From an uncultured Lachnospiraceae bacterium (GTDB lineage: Bacteria > Bacillota > Clostridia > Lachnospirales > Lachnospiraceae): a stretch of 64,000 nt of DNA. Location of the stretch: the NCBI GenBank assembly GCA_950097145.1, contig CATNCF010000006.1, positions 1-64,000 on the forward strand, in the 5' to 3' direction. Positions 17,347 through 27,945 of this stretch are shown in pieces. The position numbers and the translations under genes were made by a program. Numbering within the stretch: position 1 is the first letter of the stretch; each line of letters opens with the position of its first letter. The notes under the pieces were generated by a model that was not told the DNA's origin, made no database searches, and saw nothing but the letters and a program-made list of their open reading frames with translations.

Positions 17347-18096
17347 ATGATTAATGATATACAGATTGGACCGCTGACACTGCATGTGTATGGTATTATG
17401 GTTGCCCTTGGATTTTTAAGCGCATTGATAATCAGTGAAAGGCGTGCAAAAAAAAGAGGAATGGATACAGAGATTTTGTATGGTATTTTCTGGTGTGCGA
17501 TTTTTGGAGGGGCGGCAGGAAGCAAGCTGCTCTATTATACGGTAAGCATTCCTGATATTTTGAAAGATCCGTCTATTTTATGGAGTTTCCAGAATGGATG
17601 GGTGGTTTACGGAGGAATTCTGGGAGGTGTTTTTGCCAGTTTTCTGTACTGCAGATATAAAAAAGCAGATTTTGTCCAGTACTTGGATTTGGTGCTTCCA
17701 GAAGTGGCATTTGCACAGGGGTGCGGGCGCATCGGCTGTTTTTTTGCAGGGTGCTGTTATGGCCGGGAGACGGATTCTGTGCTCAGCATCCAGTATTGGC
17801 AGTCTGAATATGCTCCCAATGGTGTAAAACTTATTCCTACGCAGATATATTCCAGCATTGGTGATTTTGCGCTGGCGTTTCTGTTGATGGCGTATGCAAA
17901 GAGGGAGCCCAAAAAGGGAAAAATAGCTGCAGGTTATTGTGTTTTGTATAGTATCGGACGTTTCATTATTGAAATGATGCGCAACGACTATCGGGGAGCG
18001 TGGGGATTTTTGTCAACTTCCCAGATTATTTCCATAGTTATCCTGGTACTTGGCATTGCAATTTTTGTGATAGCAGGCAGACAGTCAGAGAATTAA
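17347..18096 (+). CDS. lgt: Prolipoprotein diacylglyceryl transferase
   Basis: 249 residues with seven membrane segments. It transfers a diacylglycerol unit from phosphatidylglycerol to the lipobox Cys of prolipoproteins. The Lgt signature is visible in AFAQGCGRIGCFFAGCCYG, with the essential Arg and Asn-equivalent region, and in LHVYGIMVALGFLSA, which carries the His-containing helix. It ends in GRFIIEMMRNDYRG. It starts at ATG 17347 behind GAAAGGAAAAGAGC and has its own promoter. Confidence 0.95.
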   Translation: MINDIQIGPLTLHVYGIMVALGFLSALIISERRAKKRGMDTEILYGIFWCAIFGGAAGSKLLYYTVSIPDILKDPSILWSFQNGWVVYGGILGGVFASFLYCRYKKADFVQYLDLVLPEVAFAQGCGRIGCFFAGCCYGRETDSVLSIQYWQSEYAPNGVKLIPTQIYSSIGDFALAFLLMAYAKREPKKGKIAAGYCVLYSIGRFIIEMMRNDYRGAWGFLSTSQIISIVILVLGIAIFVIAGRQSEN

Positions 18097-18163
18097 CAAA
18101 TGCTTTTTTCTTGCCGATATAAGAGTTAGAATTGATAACGGCGGAAAGAGGAGGTTGTGGATT

Positions 18164-18805
18164 ATGAATATTATGCTGCACAATAATACAGAAAGAACAA
18201 AAGCGTATGCCGAAGGGAAATCCATAGATATTTCCCAGGTGATCCGTAATGTAACCGGTATAGAACGAGACAGGGAGAAACAATCAGTTCTTCAGCAGCT
18301 TTTGGAGCCGAAGGAAGTGGATGAGGGACAAAATGATGCGAAGAAGGCGGTGGAAATTGCACGCAGAATTGCCAGGGGAGCCCATGTGTCACCAGAGGAA
18401 AAGCGGTTTCTGATGAAAGTAGATCCCAGACTTGCTCAGATGGCAGAGCTTGCCAGGAAAGAAGGAGAACGGATCAAACACGCGTTGAGCCAGGCTTCCA
18501 ATAAGGAAGAACAGCAGACGATTGTGCAGCAGGCGTACCAGATGGTACAGCAGGTAAGCAAGAACAATGAACAGTTTGGAATGCTGCTGGGAGAGGCAGT
18601 AAAAGCGGCGGTGCAGGAAAGTCAGAAAAAAAGACATCTGAAGGAAGAATATTTGGAAAAGGAAGGCTCTTTTATGGAAAAGAGTCCATTTCAAGATACA
18701 ATATCTGCTGAGAAAAATGACACAATCCAAAAAGATGGACAGGAACTGTTGATGGAGCAGTTTTTTCCGGAGGAATGGATGTCTGTACTGGACTGCAAAG
18801 GGTGA
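18164..18805 (+). CDS. Hypothetical helical protein
   Basis: 213 residues, starting at ATG 18164 with GAAAGAGGAGGT upstream. It is almost entirely helical and charged, with coiled-coil-like stretches in the middle (EGERIKHALSQASNKEEQQT, then VQQAYQMVQQVSKNNEQF) and no signal or membrane segment. RGAHVSPEEKRFLMKVDPRLAQMAE is its most conserved-looking block. Similar proteins of unknown role are common in Lachnospiraceae. No operon partner is clear. Confidence 0.7.
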   Translation: MNIMLHNNTERTKAYAEGKSIDISQVIRNVTGIERDREKQSVLQQLLEPKEVDEGQNDAKKAVEIARRIARGAHVSPEEKRFLMKVDPRLAQMAELARKEGERIKHALSQASNKEEQQTIVQQAYQMVQQVSKNNEQFGMLLGEAVKAAVQESQKKRHLKEEYLEKEGSFMEKSPFQDTISAEKNDTIQKDGQELLMEQFFPEEWMSVLDCKG

Positions 18806-18818
18806 AAGGAGCAGTTTT

Positions 18819-19802
18819 TTGAATCATATCATATGTGGGAGTTTAGAAACATTAAATACTCTTCAATTATCCAAGAATTTGGAAGGAATGGACACAGTAA
18901 GTAAAGATATTTAAAAAAATAAAGAAGTTCTTGCGGTGATTTTAAAGGGAGTGGTAAGGGAATATAAGGAATTTACAACTCAGGAAATTATGGAGTTTAT
19001 AGAGTCGGATACGATTACATCAGAGGATGAAGTGACTACAGGGAGAACGAATACACGGATTCATGGAGACAATAATGAATTTGTGCAGCTCAATGAGAAA
19101 ACTTCTAATTTTGATATTAGATTTCGGTCTAAAAATCCAATGTTATCAGGGAAAGTTCAGGTGAATCTGCACATAGATGTGGAACCTCAGAGGAATTATA
19201 AACCGGGATATCCCATAGAAAAACGGGGGATGTATTATCTCTCTCGCAGCCTTTCCTCACAGTTGTCATTGATTACAGAACATACAGATTATAACTCACT
19301 TGAGAAATGCTATAGTATTTGGATTTGCAGAGATAATGTTCCGCCTGAAGAAAGATATAGCATTTCCTATTATCAGATAGAGAACAGCGGAAATTATGGA
19401 ACGTGTCATCCTCAAAGGGAAAATTATGATTTGCTGAGTCTTATTATTATTCGGCTTGGGAAAGCGCAATGTCCTTTGGAAGAGGGGGTATTAGAATTTT
19501 TGAGTGCAATTTTTTATCCTCATAAAAAAGATTTTTTAGATACTGTACAAAAATATATTGACTTTTCTCAGAACAAAGAACTGATGGAGGAGGTGTCACA
19601 TATGAGTGGCCTGGGAGCGAGCATTCTCGAAGAAGGATTGGAACAAGGAATAGAACAAGGGAGAGCAAATCAGCTGGTAAGCAGTGTTGAAAATCTGGTG
19701 AAATCTTTAAATCTGTCTGTGGCGGATGTCTGTAAAGCTTTAAATGTAGAATTATGTGAATATGAGAACGCAAAAGAACTTATAGAAAAGTTGGTGCATT
19801 AA
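18819..19802 (+). pseudogene. Rpn-like PD-(D/E)XK nuclease-family protein with early in-frame stop
   Basis: The frame begins at a TTG (18819) behind AAAGGAGCAG, or ATG 18888, and reads ...GMDTVSKDI, then TAA at 18912-18914, then KNKEVLAVILKGVVREYKEF onward to 19802. The family normally continues through this point, so a single nonsense change breaks it. The rest is intact: NEKTSNFDIRFRSKNP, the nuclease-core segment VNLHIDVEPQRNYKPGYPIE, CYSIWICRDNVP, and the C-terminal GLGASILEEGLEQGIEQGR. Restart at GTG 18936 might yield a protein lacking 39 residues. Such proteins are related to recombination-promoting nucleases. Confidence 0.75.
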
Positions 19803-19906
19803 TCTATGCCAATAGTTCTGCTGTCAACTAATGGGCAAAGTTAGATACGCAGCGTCTGGAAAATGCTGCGGACTTTGCAGATGGCACAGGAGGAACTGCT
19901 GCAATG

Positions 19907-19924
19907 TTTGTGAAATTTCACAAA
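19907..19924. repeat. Perfect 18-bp palindrome upstream of the ribosomal promoter
   Basis: TTTGTGAAATTTCACAAA is perfectly self-complementary and ends 8 bp before the -35 box of the S10 operon promoter. The size and position suit a regulator-binding site. The 19803-19906 stretch holds nothing recognisable. Confidence 0.5.
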
Positions 19925-19932
19925 AAAAGTAC

Positions 19933-19961
19933 TTGCATTTTATGCAATTATGCTTTATACT
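19933..19961 (+). promoter_or_regulatory. Sigma-A promoter of the S10-spc ribosomal operon
   Basis: TTGCAT (19933-19938), a 17-bp spacer and TATACT (19956-19961). It is the only strong promoter before rpsJ and implies a transcript leader of about 225 nt. Confidence 0.75.
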
Positions 19962-19967
19962 AATCTA

Positions 19968-20193
19968 TGCTGTGGCATGATAGCGACGAAGCGTGAGGTT
20001 GCTGCTTAGAAGATGGCAGGTTTTCCGTGGAGCGAATGTCAAGTTAGGAAACTGGCGACAAGTCACTGTATCACAATAAGAGATCTGCAAAAGAGCAGAA
20101 ACAGCGTGTGTAAAATATATGACACACACGGAGAAGTGTACAGTCACCGCTTGTCGTACTGAAGTAAAGTGCGAAAAGGAGGCGGCTTTTTTT
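19968..20193 (+). promoter_or_regulatory. Structured 5' leader of the S10 operon
   Basis: Inverted repeats suggest a branched fold. GCGACAAG (20055-20062) pairs with CTTGTCG (20150-20156), and ACTGTA (20065-20070) pairs with TACAGT (20139-20144). Inside lie the hairpins TCTGC...GCAGA (around 20084-20099) and GTGTGT...ACACAC (around 20105-20127). It ends at AAAAGGAGGCGG before rpsJ. In several bacteria a ribosomal protein binds the S10 leader to repress the operon; whether this one does is inferred. Confidence 0.5.
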
Positions 20194-20511
20194 ATGGCAA
20201 GTCAAGTAATGAGAATCACACTGAAGGCATATGACCATCAGTTAGTGGATGCATCTGCTAAGAAAATTATCGAAACTGTAAAGAAAAATGGATCACAGGT
20301 GAGCGGACCAGTTCCTCTTCCTACCAAAAAAGAAGTGGTTACTATTTTGAGAGCTGTTCATAAATATAAAGATTCCAGAGAACAGTTTGAGCAGAGGACT
20401 CATAAGAGACTGATTGATATCATCACACCTACCCAGAAGACGGTAGATGCATTATCCAGATTGGAAATGCCTGCGGGAGTATATATTGATATCAAAATGA
20501 AAAATAAGTAG
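20194..20511 (+). CDS. rpsJ: 30S ribosomal protein S10
   Basis: 105 residues, full length. [37 protein letters not shown] and RTHKRLIDI are diagnostic. S10 is a head protein of the small subunit and also a partner of NusB in antitermination. The frame is open further upstream, but MASQVMRI begins 8 bp after AAAAGGAGGCGG. It is the first gene of the S10-spc operon. Confidence 0.98.
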   Translation: MASQVMRITLKAYDHQLVDASAKKIIETVKKNGSQVSGPVPLPTKKEVVTILRAVHKYKDSREQFEQRTHKRLIDIITPTQKTVDALSRLEMPAGVYIDIKMKNK

Positions 20512-20648
20512 TGATAGTAAGAATCCTGAAGGGTAATAGATAGATGCAACATAAGAAGTTTCATCATTTTACTGTTCTAGGATGAACGGTTCCTCTGCCC
20601 CAGGGCAGGTAAGAAGCGTTCCGCTGTAGAGAAACAGGAGGTAAAGAA

Positions 20649-21332
20649 ATGAAGAAAGCGATCTTAGCTACAAAAGTCGGAATGACTCAAATCTTCAATA
20701 CAGACGGCGTTTTGGTACCAGTTACTGTATTACAGGCTGGTCCATGTGTAGTAACTCAAATTAAAACTGTAGAAAATGACGGATACAGCGCGGTTCAGGT
20801 TGGTTTTGTTGACAAGAAAGATAAGATTGTGAACAAAGACGCCAACGGGAAAAAGGAAATCAGATACAGACATGGTGTTACAAAGGCAGAAAAGGGACAT
20901 TTTGAGAAAGCCGGCGTATCCAGCAAGAGATTTGTCAGAGAGTTTAAGCTTGAAAATGCTGCTGATTACAAATTGGCAGACGAGATTAAAGCTGACATTT
21001 TTGCGGAGGGCGATAAGATTGATGCCACTGCAATTTCCAAAGGTAAAGGATTCCAGGGTGCTATTAAGAGATATGGACAGCACAGAGGACCTATGGCTCA
21101 CGGTTCTAAATTCCATCGCCACCAGGGTTCCAATGGCGCATGTTCCAGCCCCAGCAAGGTGTTCAAAGGGAAAGGAATGCCGGGTCACATGGGTGCTGTG
21201 AAGGTGACGGTCCAGAATCTTGAAGTTGTCAGAGTAGACGCTGAGAACAATCTGCTTTTAGTAAAGGGTGCGGTTCCGGGACCTAAGAAATCTTTAGTAA
21301 CAATTAAAGAGACTGTAAAAGCAGCGAAATAG
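20649..21332 (+). CDS. rplC: 50S ribosomal protein L3
   Basis: 227 residues. [16 protein letters not shown] at the start and the internal loop [21 protein letters not shown] reaching the peptidyl-transferase centre identify L3. The 137-bp gap after rpsJ is unusually long for this operon and contains a small hairpin (CTGCC/GGCAG near 20597-20609). A strong ACAGGAGGTAAAG precedes the ATG. Confidence 0.98.
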   Translation: MKKAILATKVGMTQIFNTDGVLVPVTVLQAGPCVVTQIKTVENDGYSAVQVGFVDKKDKIVNKDANGKKEIRYRHGVTKAEKGHFEKAGVSSKRFVREFKLENAADYKLADEIKADIFAEGDKIDATAISKGKGFQGAIKRYGQHRGPMAHGSKFHRHQGSNGACSSPSKVFKGKGMPGHMGAVKVTVQNLEVVRVDAENNLLLVKGAVPGPKKSLVTIKETVKAAK

Positions 21333-21358
21333 TACTAAGTGAAAGGAGGAACTTAACG

Positions 21359-21979
21359 ATGGCTAATGTAGCTATTTATAATATGGAAGGCAGCGAAGTA
21401 GGCAGCCTTGAGCTGAATGATGCAGTGTTCGGTGTAGAAGTCAATGAACACCTGGTACACATGGCAGTCGTACAGCAGCTCGCAAATAACCGTCAGGGGA
21501 CACAGAAAGCAAAGACGCGTTCTGAAGTCCGCGGCGGCGGAAGAAAACCGTGGAGACAAAAAGGGACTGGTCATGCAAGACAGGGTTCTATCCGGGCTCC
21601 ACAGTGGACAGGCGGCGGAGTGGTATTTGCTCCCGTGCCAAGAGACTATTCGTTCAAGTTAAATAAAAAAGAAAAGAGAGCAGCTCTCAAATCTGTGCTG
21701 ACTTCTAAAGTAAATGACAGCAAGTTCATTGTTCTTGATGAGCTGAAATTGGGTGAAATTAAGACTAAGAAATTTCAGGATGTACTAAATAATCTGAAAG
21801 TGAAAAAGGCACTTGTAATCATTAATGAGAATGACAAGAATGTGGTAATGTCAGCCAGAAATATTCCGGCAGTGAAAATGGCTCTGACGAATACCATAAA
21901 TGTTTATGATATTATGAAATACGACACCATTGTAGCCACCAAGGATGCCGTAGCAACGATCGAGGAGGTGTATGCATAA
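21359..21979 (+). CDS. rplD: 50S ribosomal protein L4
   Basis: 206 residues. The L4 extended-loop signature [21 protein letters not shown] (residues about 55-75) lines the exit tunnel. L4 is an autoregulator of the S10 operon in E. coli. The start is at ATG 21359 behind AAAGGAGGAAC. The TAA overlaps the rplW ATG by one base. Confidence 0.98.
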   Translation: MANVAIYNMEGSEVGSLELNDAVFGVEVNEHLVHMAVVQQLANNRQGTQKAKTRSEVRGGGRKPWRQKGTGHARQGSIRAPQWTGGGVVFAPVPRDYSFKLNKKEKRAALKSVLTSKVNDSKFIVLDELKLGEIKTKKFQDVLNNLKVKKALVIINENDKNVVMSARNIPAVKMALTNTINVYDIMKYDTIVATKDAVATIEEVYA

Positions 21980-22278
21980 TGGCAAACGTACAATATTATG
22001 ACGTAATCCTCAAACCGGTTATCACAGAGAAAAGTATGAACGCAATGAGCGAGAAAAAGTATACTTTCCTGGTTCATCCGGAAGCGAACAAGACGATGAT
22101 TAAAGAAGCTGTTGAGAAAATGTTTGAAGGAACCAAGGTGAAAAAAGTAAATACCTTGAATATCGGCGGCAAAAAGAAAAGAAGAGGCATGGTGGTGGGA
22201 AAAACTGCCAAGACTAAGAAAGCAATCGTTCAGTTGACAGAAGACAGCAAGGATATTGAAATTTTTGCTGGCTTATAG
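21979..22278 (+). CDS. rplW: 50S ribosomal protein L23
   Basis: 99 residues. [15 protein letters not shown] at the start and [17 protein letters not shown] mark L23, which sits at the tunnel exit and docks trigger factor and SRP. Translation is coupled to rplD through a one-base overlap. Confidence 0.97.
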   Translation: MANVQYYDVILKPVITEKSMNAMSEKKYTFLVHPEANKTMIKEAVEKMFEGTKVKKVNTLNIGGKKKRRGMVVGKTAKTKKAIVQLTEDSKDIEIFAGL

Positions 22279-22292
22279 AAAGGAGAAGAACC

Positions 22293-23138
22293 ATGGGAAT
22301 CAAGACATATAACCCATATACACCTTCCAGAAGAAATATGACTGGTTCTGATTTCTCTGAGATTACCAAGACAACTCCGGAAAAATCACTGTTAATTTCC
22401 TTACAGAAGCAGTCGGGGCGTAACAATCAGGGTAAAATTACAGTGAGACACCGCGGAGGCGGTTCCAGAAGAAAATATAGAATTATTGACTTTAAAAGAA
22501 ATAAAAAGGATGGTATTCCGGCTACGGTAATAGGTATCGAATACGATCCTAACAGAACAGCAAATATTGCTTTGATCTGCTATGCAGACGGCGAAAAGAC
22601 TTATATCATTGCGCCGGAAGGATTGAAAGACGGTATGAAAGTTATGAACGGGCCGGAAGCTGAGGTAAGAATTGGAAATTGTCTGCCTCTTGAGAATATT
22701 CCAGTGGGTACTCAGGTGCACAACATTGAGCTGTACCCTGGCAAAGGAGGCCAGCTTGTCCGTTCTGCTGGAAACAGTGCACAGCTTATGGCTAAGGAAG
22801 GCAAGTATGCAACCCTTCGTCTTCCCTCTGGTGAGATGAGAATGGTTCCAATTATCTGCCGCGCAACTATTGGCGTAGTTGGAAATACAGATCACAACCT
22901 GGTTAAGATTGGTAAAGCAGGACGGAAGCGCCATATGGGTATTCGCCCAACAGTCCGCGGTTCTGTTATGAATCCCAATGACCATCCACATGGTGGTGGA
23001 GAAGGTAAGACCGGAATCGGCCGCCCGGGTCCATGTACACCTTGGGGCAAACCTGCGCTTGGCCTTAAGACCAGAAAGAAGAATAAAGCATCTAACAAGC
23101 TTATCGTAAGAAGAAGAGACGGTAGAGCAATCAAATAA
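22293..23138 (+). CDS. rplB: 50S ribosomal protein L2
   Basis: 281 residues. [40 protein letters not shown] and the C-terminal [20 protein letters not shown] are diagnostic; the His in the last motif is needed for peptidyl transfer. It starts 14 bp after rplW behind AAAGGAGAAG. Confidence 0.98.
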   Translation: MGIKTYNPYTPSRRNMTGSDFSEITKTTPEKSLLISLQKQSGRNNQGKITVRHRGGGSRRKYRIIDFKRNKKDGIPATVIGIEYDPNRTANIALICYADGEKTYIIAPEGLKDGMKVMNGPEAEVRIGNCLPLENIPVGTQVHNIELYPGKGGQLVRSAGNSAQLMAKEGKYATLRLPSGEMRMVPIICRATIGVVGNTDHNLVKIGKAGRKRHMGIRPTVRGSVMNPNDHPHGGGEGKTGIGRPGPCTPWGKPALGLKTRKKNKASNKLIVRRRDGRAIK

Positions 23139-23201
23139 TATGTGGTACCCGCGGGCAAGGTTTCTGCCCGGTATACGGGGCCGGATCAAGGAGGTTAAAT
23201 A

Positions 23202-23483
23202 ATGGCTCGTTCATTGAAAAAAGGACCATTTGCTGATGCAAGTTTATTGAAAAAAGTAGACGCTATGAACGCTGCAGGCGAAAAGAGTGTGATTAAAACA
23301 TGGTCTCGCCGTTCTACGATTTTCCCACAGTTCGTAGGTCATACATTTGCTGTACACGACGGCAGGAAACATGTGCCAGTCTATGTGACAGAAGATATGG
23401 TTGGACATAAATTAGGAGAGTTCGTGGCTACAAGAACTTACCGCGGACATGGAAAAGACGAAAAGAAATCAAAAGTTCGTTAA
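23202..23483 (+). CDS. rpsS: 30S ribosomal protein S19
   Basis: 93 residues. [19 protein letters not shown] and [22 protein letters not shown] are diagnostic. It lies in the head of the small subunit with S13. The 63-bp gap after rplB contains a GCGGGCAaggtttcTGCCCG hairpin. Confidence 0.98.
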   Translation: MARSLKKGPFADASLLKKVDAMNAAGEKSVIKTWSRRSTIFPQFVGHTFAVHDGRKHVPVYVTEDMVGHKLGEFVATRTYRGHGKDEKKSKVR

Positions 23484-23512
23484 TTATAAGAATCTGAAAG
23501 GAGGTTTCATCC

Positions 23513-23899
23513 ATGGCTAAAGGACATAGAAGTCAAATAAAGAGAGAGAGAAATGCGCAGAAAGACACCAGACCTTCCGCAAAGTTATCTTATGCCAGAG
23601 TGTCTGTTCAGAAAGCTTGCTTCGTACTGGATGCGATTCGTGGAAAAGATGTGCAGACTGCACTTGCGATCCTGGCTTATAATCCCAGATATGCATCAAG
23701 CTTGATAGAAAAATTACTGAAATCTGCTGTTGCCAACGCAGAGAACAACAATGGATTGGATGCACAGAACCTTTATATTGCAGAGTGTTACGCAAATAAA
23801 GGACCAACAATGAAGAGAATTAGGCCAAGAGCACAGGGAAGGGCTTACAGAATTGAAAAGAGAATGAGCCACATTACAATTGTGCTTGATGAAAGATAG
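23513..23899 (+). CDS. rplV: 50S ribosomal protein L22
   Basis: 128 residues. The tunnel loop region [21 protein letters not shown] and [11 protein letters not shown]-like end ([11 protein letters not shown]) identify L22. Starts at ATG 23513 behind AAAGGAGGTTTC. Confidence 0.98.
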   Translation: MAKGHRSQIKRERNAQKDTRPSAKLSYARVSVQKACFVLDAIRGKDVQTALAILAYNPRYASSLIEKLLKSAVANAENNNGLDAQNLYIAECYANKGPTMKRIRPRAQGRAYRIEKRMSHITIVLDER

Positions 23900-23909
23900 G
23901 AGGGCAGTC

Positions 23910-24566
23910 ATGGGACAGAAGGTTAATCCTCATGGTTTAAGAGTCGGCATTATCAAAGATTGGGACTCTAAATGGTACGCAGAATCAGATTTTGCAGACT
24001 TTTTAGTAGAAGACTACAACATCAGAACATTTCTGAAGAAGAAATTATACGCATCAGGCGTTTCTAAAATTGAAATTGAAAGAGCTTCTGACCGCGTAAA
24101 GGTAATTCTTTATACAGCAAAGCCAGGTGTGGTAATTGGTAAAGGCGGAGCTGAAATTGAGAAAGTAAAAGCAGAGCTTCAGAAATATACAGACAAGAAA
24201 TTAGTCGTAGACATCAAAGAAGTAAAAAGACCAGACAAAGATGCACAGCTTGTTGCTGAAAATATCGCTTTGCAGTTAGAAAACCGTGTTTCTTTCCGCC
24301 GTGCTATGAAATCCTGCATGGGCAGAAGCATGAAAGCAGGAGCACTGGGAATTAAGAGTTCCGTTTCTGGACGTCTGGGCGGCGCTGATATGGCACGTAC
24401 CGAGTTCTATAGTGAAGGAACGATTCCACTTCAGACATTAAGAGCAGATATCGATTATGGATTCGCCGAGGCAGATACCACTTACGGAAAAGTAGGCGTA
24501 AAAGTATGGATCTACAAAGGCGAGATACTTCCAACAAAAGAAACAAAGGAAGGGAGCGATAAATAA
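23910..24566 (+). CDS. rpsC: 30S ribosomal protein S3
   Basis: 218 residues. [20 protein letters not shown] starts the protein. The KH domain has [17 protein letters not shown]3 lines the mRNA entry and has helicase activity. The frame is open upstream inside rplV, but MGQKVNPHG at 23910 behind GATAGGAGGGCAG is the true start. Confidence 0.98.
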   Translation: MGQKVNPHGLRVGIIKDWDSKWYAESDFADFLVEDYNIRTFLKKKLYASGVSKIEIERASDRVKVILYTAKPGVVIGKGGAEIEKVKAELQKYTDKKLVVDIKEVKRPDKDAQLVAENIALQLENRVSFRRAMKSCMGRSMKAGALGIKSSVSGRLGGADMARTEFYSEGTIPLQTLRADIDYGFAEADTTYGKVGVKVWIYKGEILPTKETKEGSDK

Positions 24567-25003
24567 TGTTAATGCCAAAAAGAGTAAAACGTCGTAAGCA
24601 GTTCCGTGGTTCCATGGCAGGTAAGGCGTTAAGAGGTAATAAAATTACAAATGGTGAATACGGTATTATAGCTTTAGAACCTTGCTGGATCAAATCAAAC
24701 CAGATTGAAGCAGCCCGTATTGCAATGACACGTTATATCAAGCGTGGTGGTAAAGTTTGGATTAAAATTTTCCCTGACAAACCAGTAACAGCAAAACCAG
24801 CAGAAACACGTATGGGTTCCGGAAAAGGAACATTGGAATACTGGGTGGCTGTAGTAAAACCAGGACGCGTGATGTTCGAGATCTCCGGTGTGTCGGAAGA
24901 AACAGCTCGTGAGGCATTACGTCTTGCTACACACAAATTACCTTGTAAATGTAAAGTGGTTTCGCGTGCAGACTTAGAAGGCGGTGAATCAAATGAAAAC
25001 TAG
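24566..25003 (+). CDS. rplP: 50S ribosomal protein L16
   Basis: 145 residues. [20 protein letters not shown] and [20 protein letters not shown] are diagnostic. L16 shapes the A-site tRNA pocket. The ATG overlaps the rpsC TAA by one base. Confidence 0.98.
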   Translation: MLMPKRVKRRKQFRGSMAGKALRGNKITNGEYGIIALEPCWIKSNQIEAARIAMTRYIKRGGKVWIKIFPDKPVTAKPAETRMGSGKGTLEYWVAVVKPGRVMFEISGVSEETAREALRLATHKLPCKCKVVSRADLEGGESNEN

Positions 25004-25199
25004 TAATTATGTAAAAGATTTAAGAGAAGAATCCGTAGCAGCATTACAGGATCAGTTAGTAGCTGCTAAGAAGGAACTGTTTAATTTAAGATTCCAGAAT
25101 GCAACCAATCAGTTGGATAATACCGGAAGAATCAAAGAGGTTCGCAAGAATATCGCTAGAATTCAGACGATTATTACTGAAAAGGCAAAACAGGCTTAA
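24993..25199 (+). CDS. rpmC: 50S ribosomal protein L29
   Basis: 68 residues of helical hairpin. [20 protein letters not shown] and [11 protein letters not shown] are typical of L29. It overlaps rplP by 11 bp. An in-frame GTG at 24984 exists, but ATG 24993 (MKTSNYV) fits homologues and the GGCGGTG spacing. Confidence 0.96.
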   Translation: MKTSNYVKDLREESVAALQDQLVAAKKELFNLRFQNATNQLDNTGRIKEVRKNIARIQTIITEKAKQA

Positions 25200-25225
25200 G
25201 CATCCTAGAAAGGAGATTCTATATC

Positions 25226-25483
25226 GTGGAAGAAAGAAATCTTAGAAAAACACGTACTGGTGTTGTTGTAAGCGATAAGATGAATAAGACCATTGTAGTT
25301 GCGGTGAGAGACAATGTAAGACATCCTCTGTACAACAAGATCGTTAAGAAAACTTATAAATTAAAAGCTCATGACGAAAACAACGACTGCAGGATTGGAG
25401 ATACCGTCAGAGTAATGGAAACAAGACCTTTATCCAAGGATAAGAGATGGAGACTTGTAGAAATCATTGAGAGAGCGAAGTAA
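25226..25483 (+). CDS. rpsQ: 30S ribosomal protein S17 (GTG start)
   Basis: 85 residues. [20 protein letters not shown], and the OB-fold end [16 protein letters not shown], identify S17, an early 16S rRNA binder. It starts at GTG 25226 behind AAAGGAGATTC. Confidence 0.97.
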   Translation: MEERNLRKTRTGVVVSDKMNKTIVVAVRDNVRHPLYNKIVKKTYKLKAHDENNDCRIGDTVRVMETRPLSKDKRWRLVEIIERAK

Positions 25484-25500
25484 AGGAGGAGGCTACCAGC

Positions 25501-25869
25501 ATGATTCAACAGGAAAGCAGACTGAAAGTAGCTGATAATACAGGAGCAAAAGAATTACTGTGTATCCGTGTTATGGGCGGTTCTACCAGAAGATATGCAA
25601 ATATCGGAGACATCATTACTGCTACGGTTAAAGATGCAACACCAGGCGGCGTTGTAAAAAAAGGCGATGTGGTAAAAGCTGTAGTAGTTCGTACCAAGAA
25701 AGGCGCTCGCCGAAAGGACGGTTCTTATATCAAATTTGATGAAAATGCGGCTGTTATCATTAAAGATGATAAAACTCCGAGAGGAACCCGTATCTTTGGG
25801 CCGGTTGCAAGAGAGCTTCGTGAGAAACAGTTTATGAAGATTGTTTCCCTGGCTCCGGAAGTATTATAG
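25501..25869 (+). CDS. rplN: 50S ribosomal protein L14
   Basis: 122 residues. [20 protein letters not shown] and [21 protein letters not shown] are diagnostic. L14 lies at the subunit interface. Starts at ATG 25501 behind AAAGGAGGAGGC. Confidence 0.98.
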   Translation: MIQQESRLKVADNTGAKELLCIRVMGGSTRRYANIGDIITATVKDATPGGVVKKGDVVKAVVVRTKKGARRKDGSYIKFDENAAVIIKDDKTPRGTRIFGPVARELREKQFMKIVSLAPEVL

Positions 25870-25880
25870 GAGGTACAAAG

Positions 25881-26192
25881 ATGGCAACAATGAAGATTAA
25901 AAAGGGCGATACTGTAAAGGTAATCGCTGGAAAAGATAAAGACAAAGAGGGCAAGGTAATTGCTGTTAATAAGAAAAAAAATACCGTAGTGGTAGAGGGT
26001 ATCAACATGGTTACCAAGCATACAAAACCCAGCATGGCTAATCAGCAGGGTGGTATCGTTCATCAGGAAGGGCCCATCCATATTTCTAATGTGATGTATG
26101 TTCACAAAGGAAAGGCTACCAGAGTAGGATTCAAAATGGACGGAGACAAAAAAGTACGTTTTGCCAAATCCACTGGCGATGTCATTGATTAA
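25881..26192 (+). CDS. rplX: 50S ribosomal protein L24
   Basis: 103 residues. The KOW motif [20 protein letters not shown] is near the start, followed by [17 protein letters not shown]24 initiates 50S assembly. Starts 11 bp after rplN behind ATAGGAGGTAC. Confidence 0.98.
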   Translation: MATMKIKKGDTVKVIAGKDKDKEGKVIAVNKKKNTVVVEGINMVTKHTKPSMANQQGGIVHQEGPIHISNVMYVHKGKATRVGFKMDGDKKVRFAKSTGDVID

Positions 26193-26215
26193 TTCAGGAG
26201 AGGAGGTCCATTCAG

Positions 26216-26761
26216 TTGAGTAGTAGATTAAAAGAAATTTATCAGAACGAAATGGTTGACGCTCTGATGAAAAAATTCGGATATAAAAACGTGATGCAGG
26301 TGCCGAAGCTTGAAAAAGTGGTTGTCAACATGGGTGTTGGCGAAGCCAAAGAAAATGCAAAGCTTTTAGATGCGGCTGTCAGCGATATGGAAACCATTAC
26401 CGGACAGAAAGCGATTGTAACAAGAGCAAAGCATTCTGTGGCAAACTTTAAGATCAGAGAAGGAATGCCTATTGGCTGTAAAGTTACCTTAAGAGGCGAT
26501 AAGATGTATGAATTTGTTGACCGCCTGATCAATCTTGCGCTGCCCCGTGTACGTGACTTCCGGGGAGTAAATCCTAACGCATTTGACGGAAGAGGAAACT
26601 ATGCACTTGGTATTAAGGAACAGTTAATTTTCCCGGAAATTGAATACGATAAAGTTGATAAGGTTCGTGGTATGGATGTTATTTTTGTTACCACAGCCAA
26701 GACAGATGAAGAAGCACGTGAGTTATTGACATTGTTCAATATGCCATTTGCAAAACAATAA
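26216..26761 (+). CDS. rplE: 50S ribosomal protein L5 (TTG start)
   Basis: 181 residues. [20 protein letters not shown], the 5S rRNA-contact segment [20 protein letters not shown] and [16 protein letters not shown] are diagnostic. The only start in the right place is TTG 26216, six bases after GGAGAGGAGGTCC. Confidence 0.98.
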   Translation: MSSRLKEIYQNEMVDALMKKFGYKNVMQVPKLEKVVVNMGVGEAKENAKLLDAAVSDMETITGQKAIVTRAKHSVANFKIREGMPIGCKVTLRGDKMYEFVDRLINLALPRVRDFRGVNPNAFDGRGNYALGIKEQLIFPEIEYDKVDKVRGMDVIFVTTAKTDEEARELLTLFNMPFAKQ

Positions 26762-26774
26762 GGAGGGAATTTCA

Positions 26775-26960
26775 ATGGCAAAAACATCTATGAAAGTAAA
26801 ACAGCAGCGTAAACAGAAATTCTCTACCAGAGAATACAGCCGCTGCAGAATCTGCGGGCGTCCACATGCATATTTAAGAAAATACGGAATTTGCAGAATC
26901 TGTTTCCGTGAGCTGGCATATAAAGGACAGATTCCAGGCGTTAAAAAGGCAAGTTGGTAA
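26775..26960 (+). CDS. rpsN: 30S ribosomal protein S14, zinc-ribbon type
   Basis: 61 residues. Two CxxC pairs (CRICGRP and CRICF) form a zinc ribbon, so this is the short zinc-binding form rather than the long zinc-free one. Starts at ATG 26775 behind AAGGAGGGAATTTC; the upstream open frame lies inside rplE. Confidence 0.98.
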   Translation: MAKTSMKVKQQRKQKFSTREYSRCRICGRPHAYLRKYGICRICFRELAYKGQIPGVKKASW

Positions 26961-26975
26961 GGAGGAAAATACATC

Positions 26976-27377
26976 ATGACAATGAGTGATCCAATCGCAG
27001 ATATGCTTACAAGAATCCGTAATGCAAATACTGCCAAACATGATACTGTAGATGTTCCAGCTTCCAAGATGAAAGTTGCAATTGCCGACATTCTTGTAAA
27101 TGAAGGATACATTGTAAAATATGACATCGTGGAGGATGGCAGTTTCAATACAATTCGCATTACTTTAAAATATGGTAAAGACAAAAATGAGAAAATCATT
27201 ACAGGTCTAAAAAGAATTTCCAAGCCAGGGCTTCGCGTATATGCTGGCAAAAATGAAATCCCGAAAGTTCTGGGTGGACTGGGAATTGCAATTCTTTCCA
27301 CAAACCAGGGCGTTGTAACTGATAAAGAAGCAAGAAAATTAGCAGTAGGCGGAGAAGTTCTCGCCTATGTATGGTAG
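26976..27377 (+). CDS. rpsH: 30S ribosomal protein S8
   Basis: 133 residues. [40 protein letters not shown] and [13 protein letters not shown] are diagnostic. S8 binds 16S rRNA and in E. coli represses the spc operon. The next gene starts 11 bp downstream. Confidence 0.98.
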   Translation: MTMSDPIADMLTRIRNANTAKHDTVDVPASKMKVAIADILVNEGYIVKYDIVEDGSFNTIRITLKYGKDKNEKIITGLKRISKPGLRVYAGKNEIPKVLGGLGIAILSTNQGVVTDKEARKLAVGGEVLAYVW

Positions 27378-27388
27378 GAGGTACGGGC

Positions 27389-27928
27389 ATGTCACGAATC
27401 GGAAGAATGCCAATCGCGGTACCAGCAGGCGTTACTGTTGATATTGCAGAAAATAATCATGTGACTGTAAAAGGTCCGAAGGGTACTCTGGAGAGGACTC
27501 TTCCATCAGAAATGGAAATCAAGTTAGAAGGTTCTGAGATAACTGTAACAAGACCAAACGATTTAAAGAGAATGAAATCCCTGCATGGTCTTACCAGAAC
27601 ACTAATTAACAACATGGTGGTCGGTGTGACAAACGGTTATACCAAGGAACTGGAAGTGAACGGTGTTGGTTACAGAGCTTCCAAATCAGGAAAAGAACTG
27701 ACACTGAACTTGGGATATTCCCATCCGGTTGTTATGACCGATCCGGAAGGGCTTGAGTCCAAGGTTGACGGAAATAAAATCACTATTTCCGGTATAGATA
27801 AAGAGAAAGTTGGCCAATACGCAGCAGAAATCAGAGATAAGAGAAGACCTGAACCTTACAAAGGAAAGGGTATCAAATATGCTGATGAAGTTATTAGACG
27901 TAAAGTTGGTAAGACTGGTAAAAAATAA
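27389..27928 (+). CDS. rplF: 50S ribosomal protein L6
   Basis: 179 residues. [15 protein letters not shown] opens the protein. [20 protein letters not shown] and [20 protein letters not shown] close the two repeats of the L6 fold. Start at ATG 27389 behind GTAGGAGGTACGGGC. Confidence 0.98.
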   Translation: MSRIGRMPIAVPAGVTVDIAENNHVTVKGPKGTLERTLPSEMEIKLEGSEITVTRPNDLKRMKSLHGLTRTLINNMVVGVTNGYTKELEVNGVGYRASKSGKELTLNLGYSHPVVMTDPEGLESKVDGNKITISGIDKEKVGQYAAEIRDKRRPEPYKGKGIKYADEVIRRKVGKTGKK

Positions 27929-27945
27929 AATAGGAGGAACAAAAA

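Noticed and set aside
19831-19983. Cys-rich 50-codon frame before the S10 promoter
   Set aside because: It runs through the palindrome and the promoter, has no ribosome site and no known family.
22401-23189. 262-residue minus-strand frame across rplB
   Set aside because: It is antisense to a certain L2 gene, has a shadow-like composition and no ribosome site.
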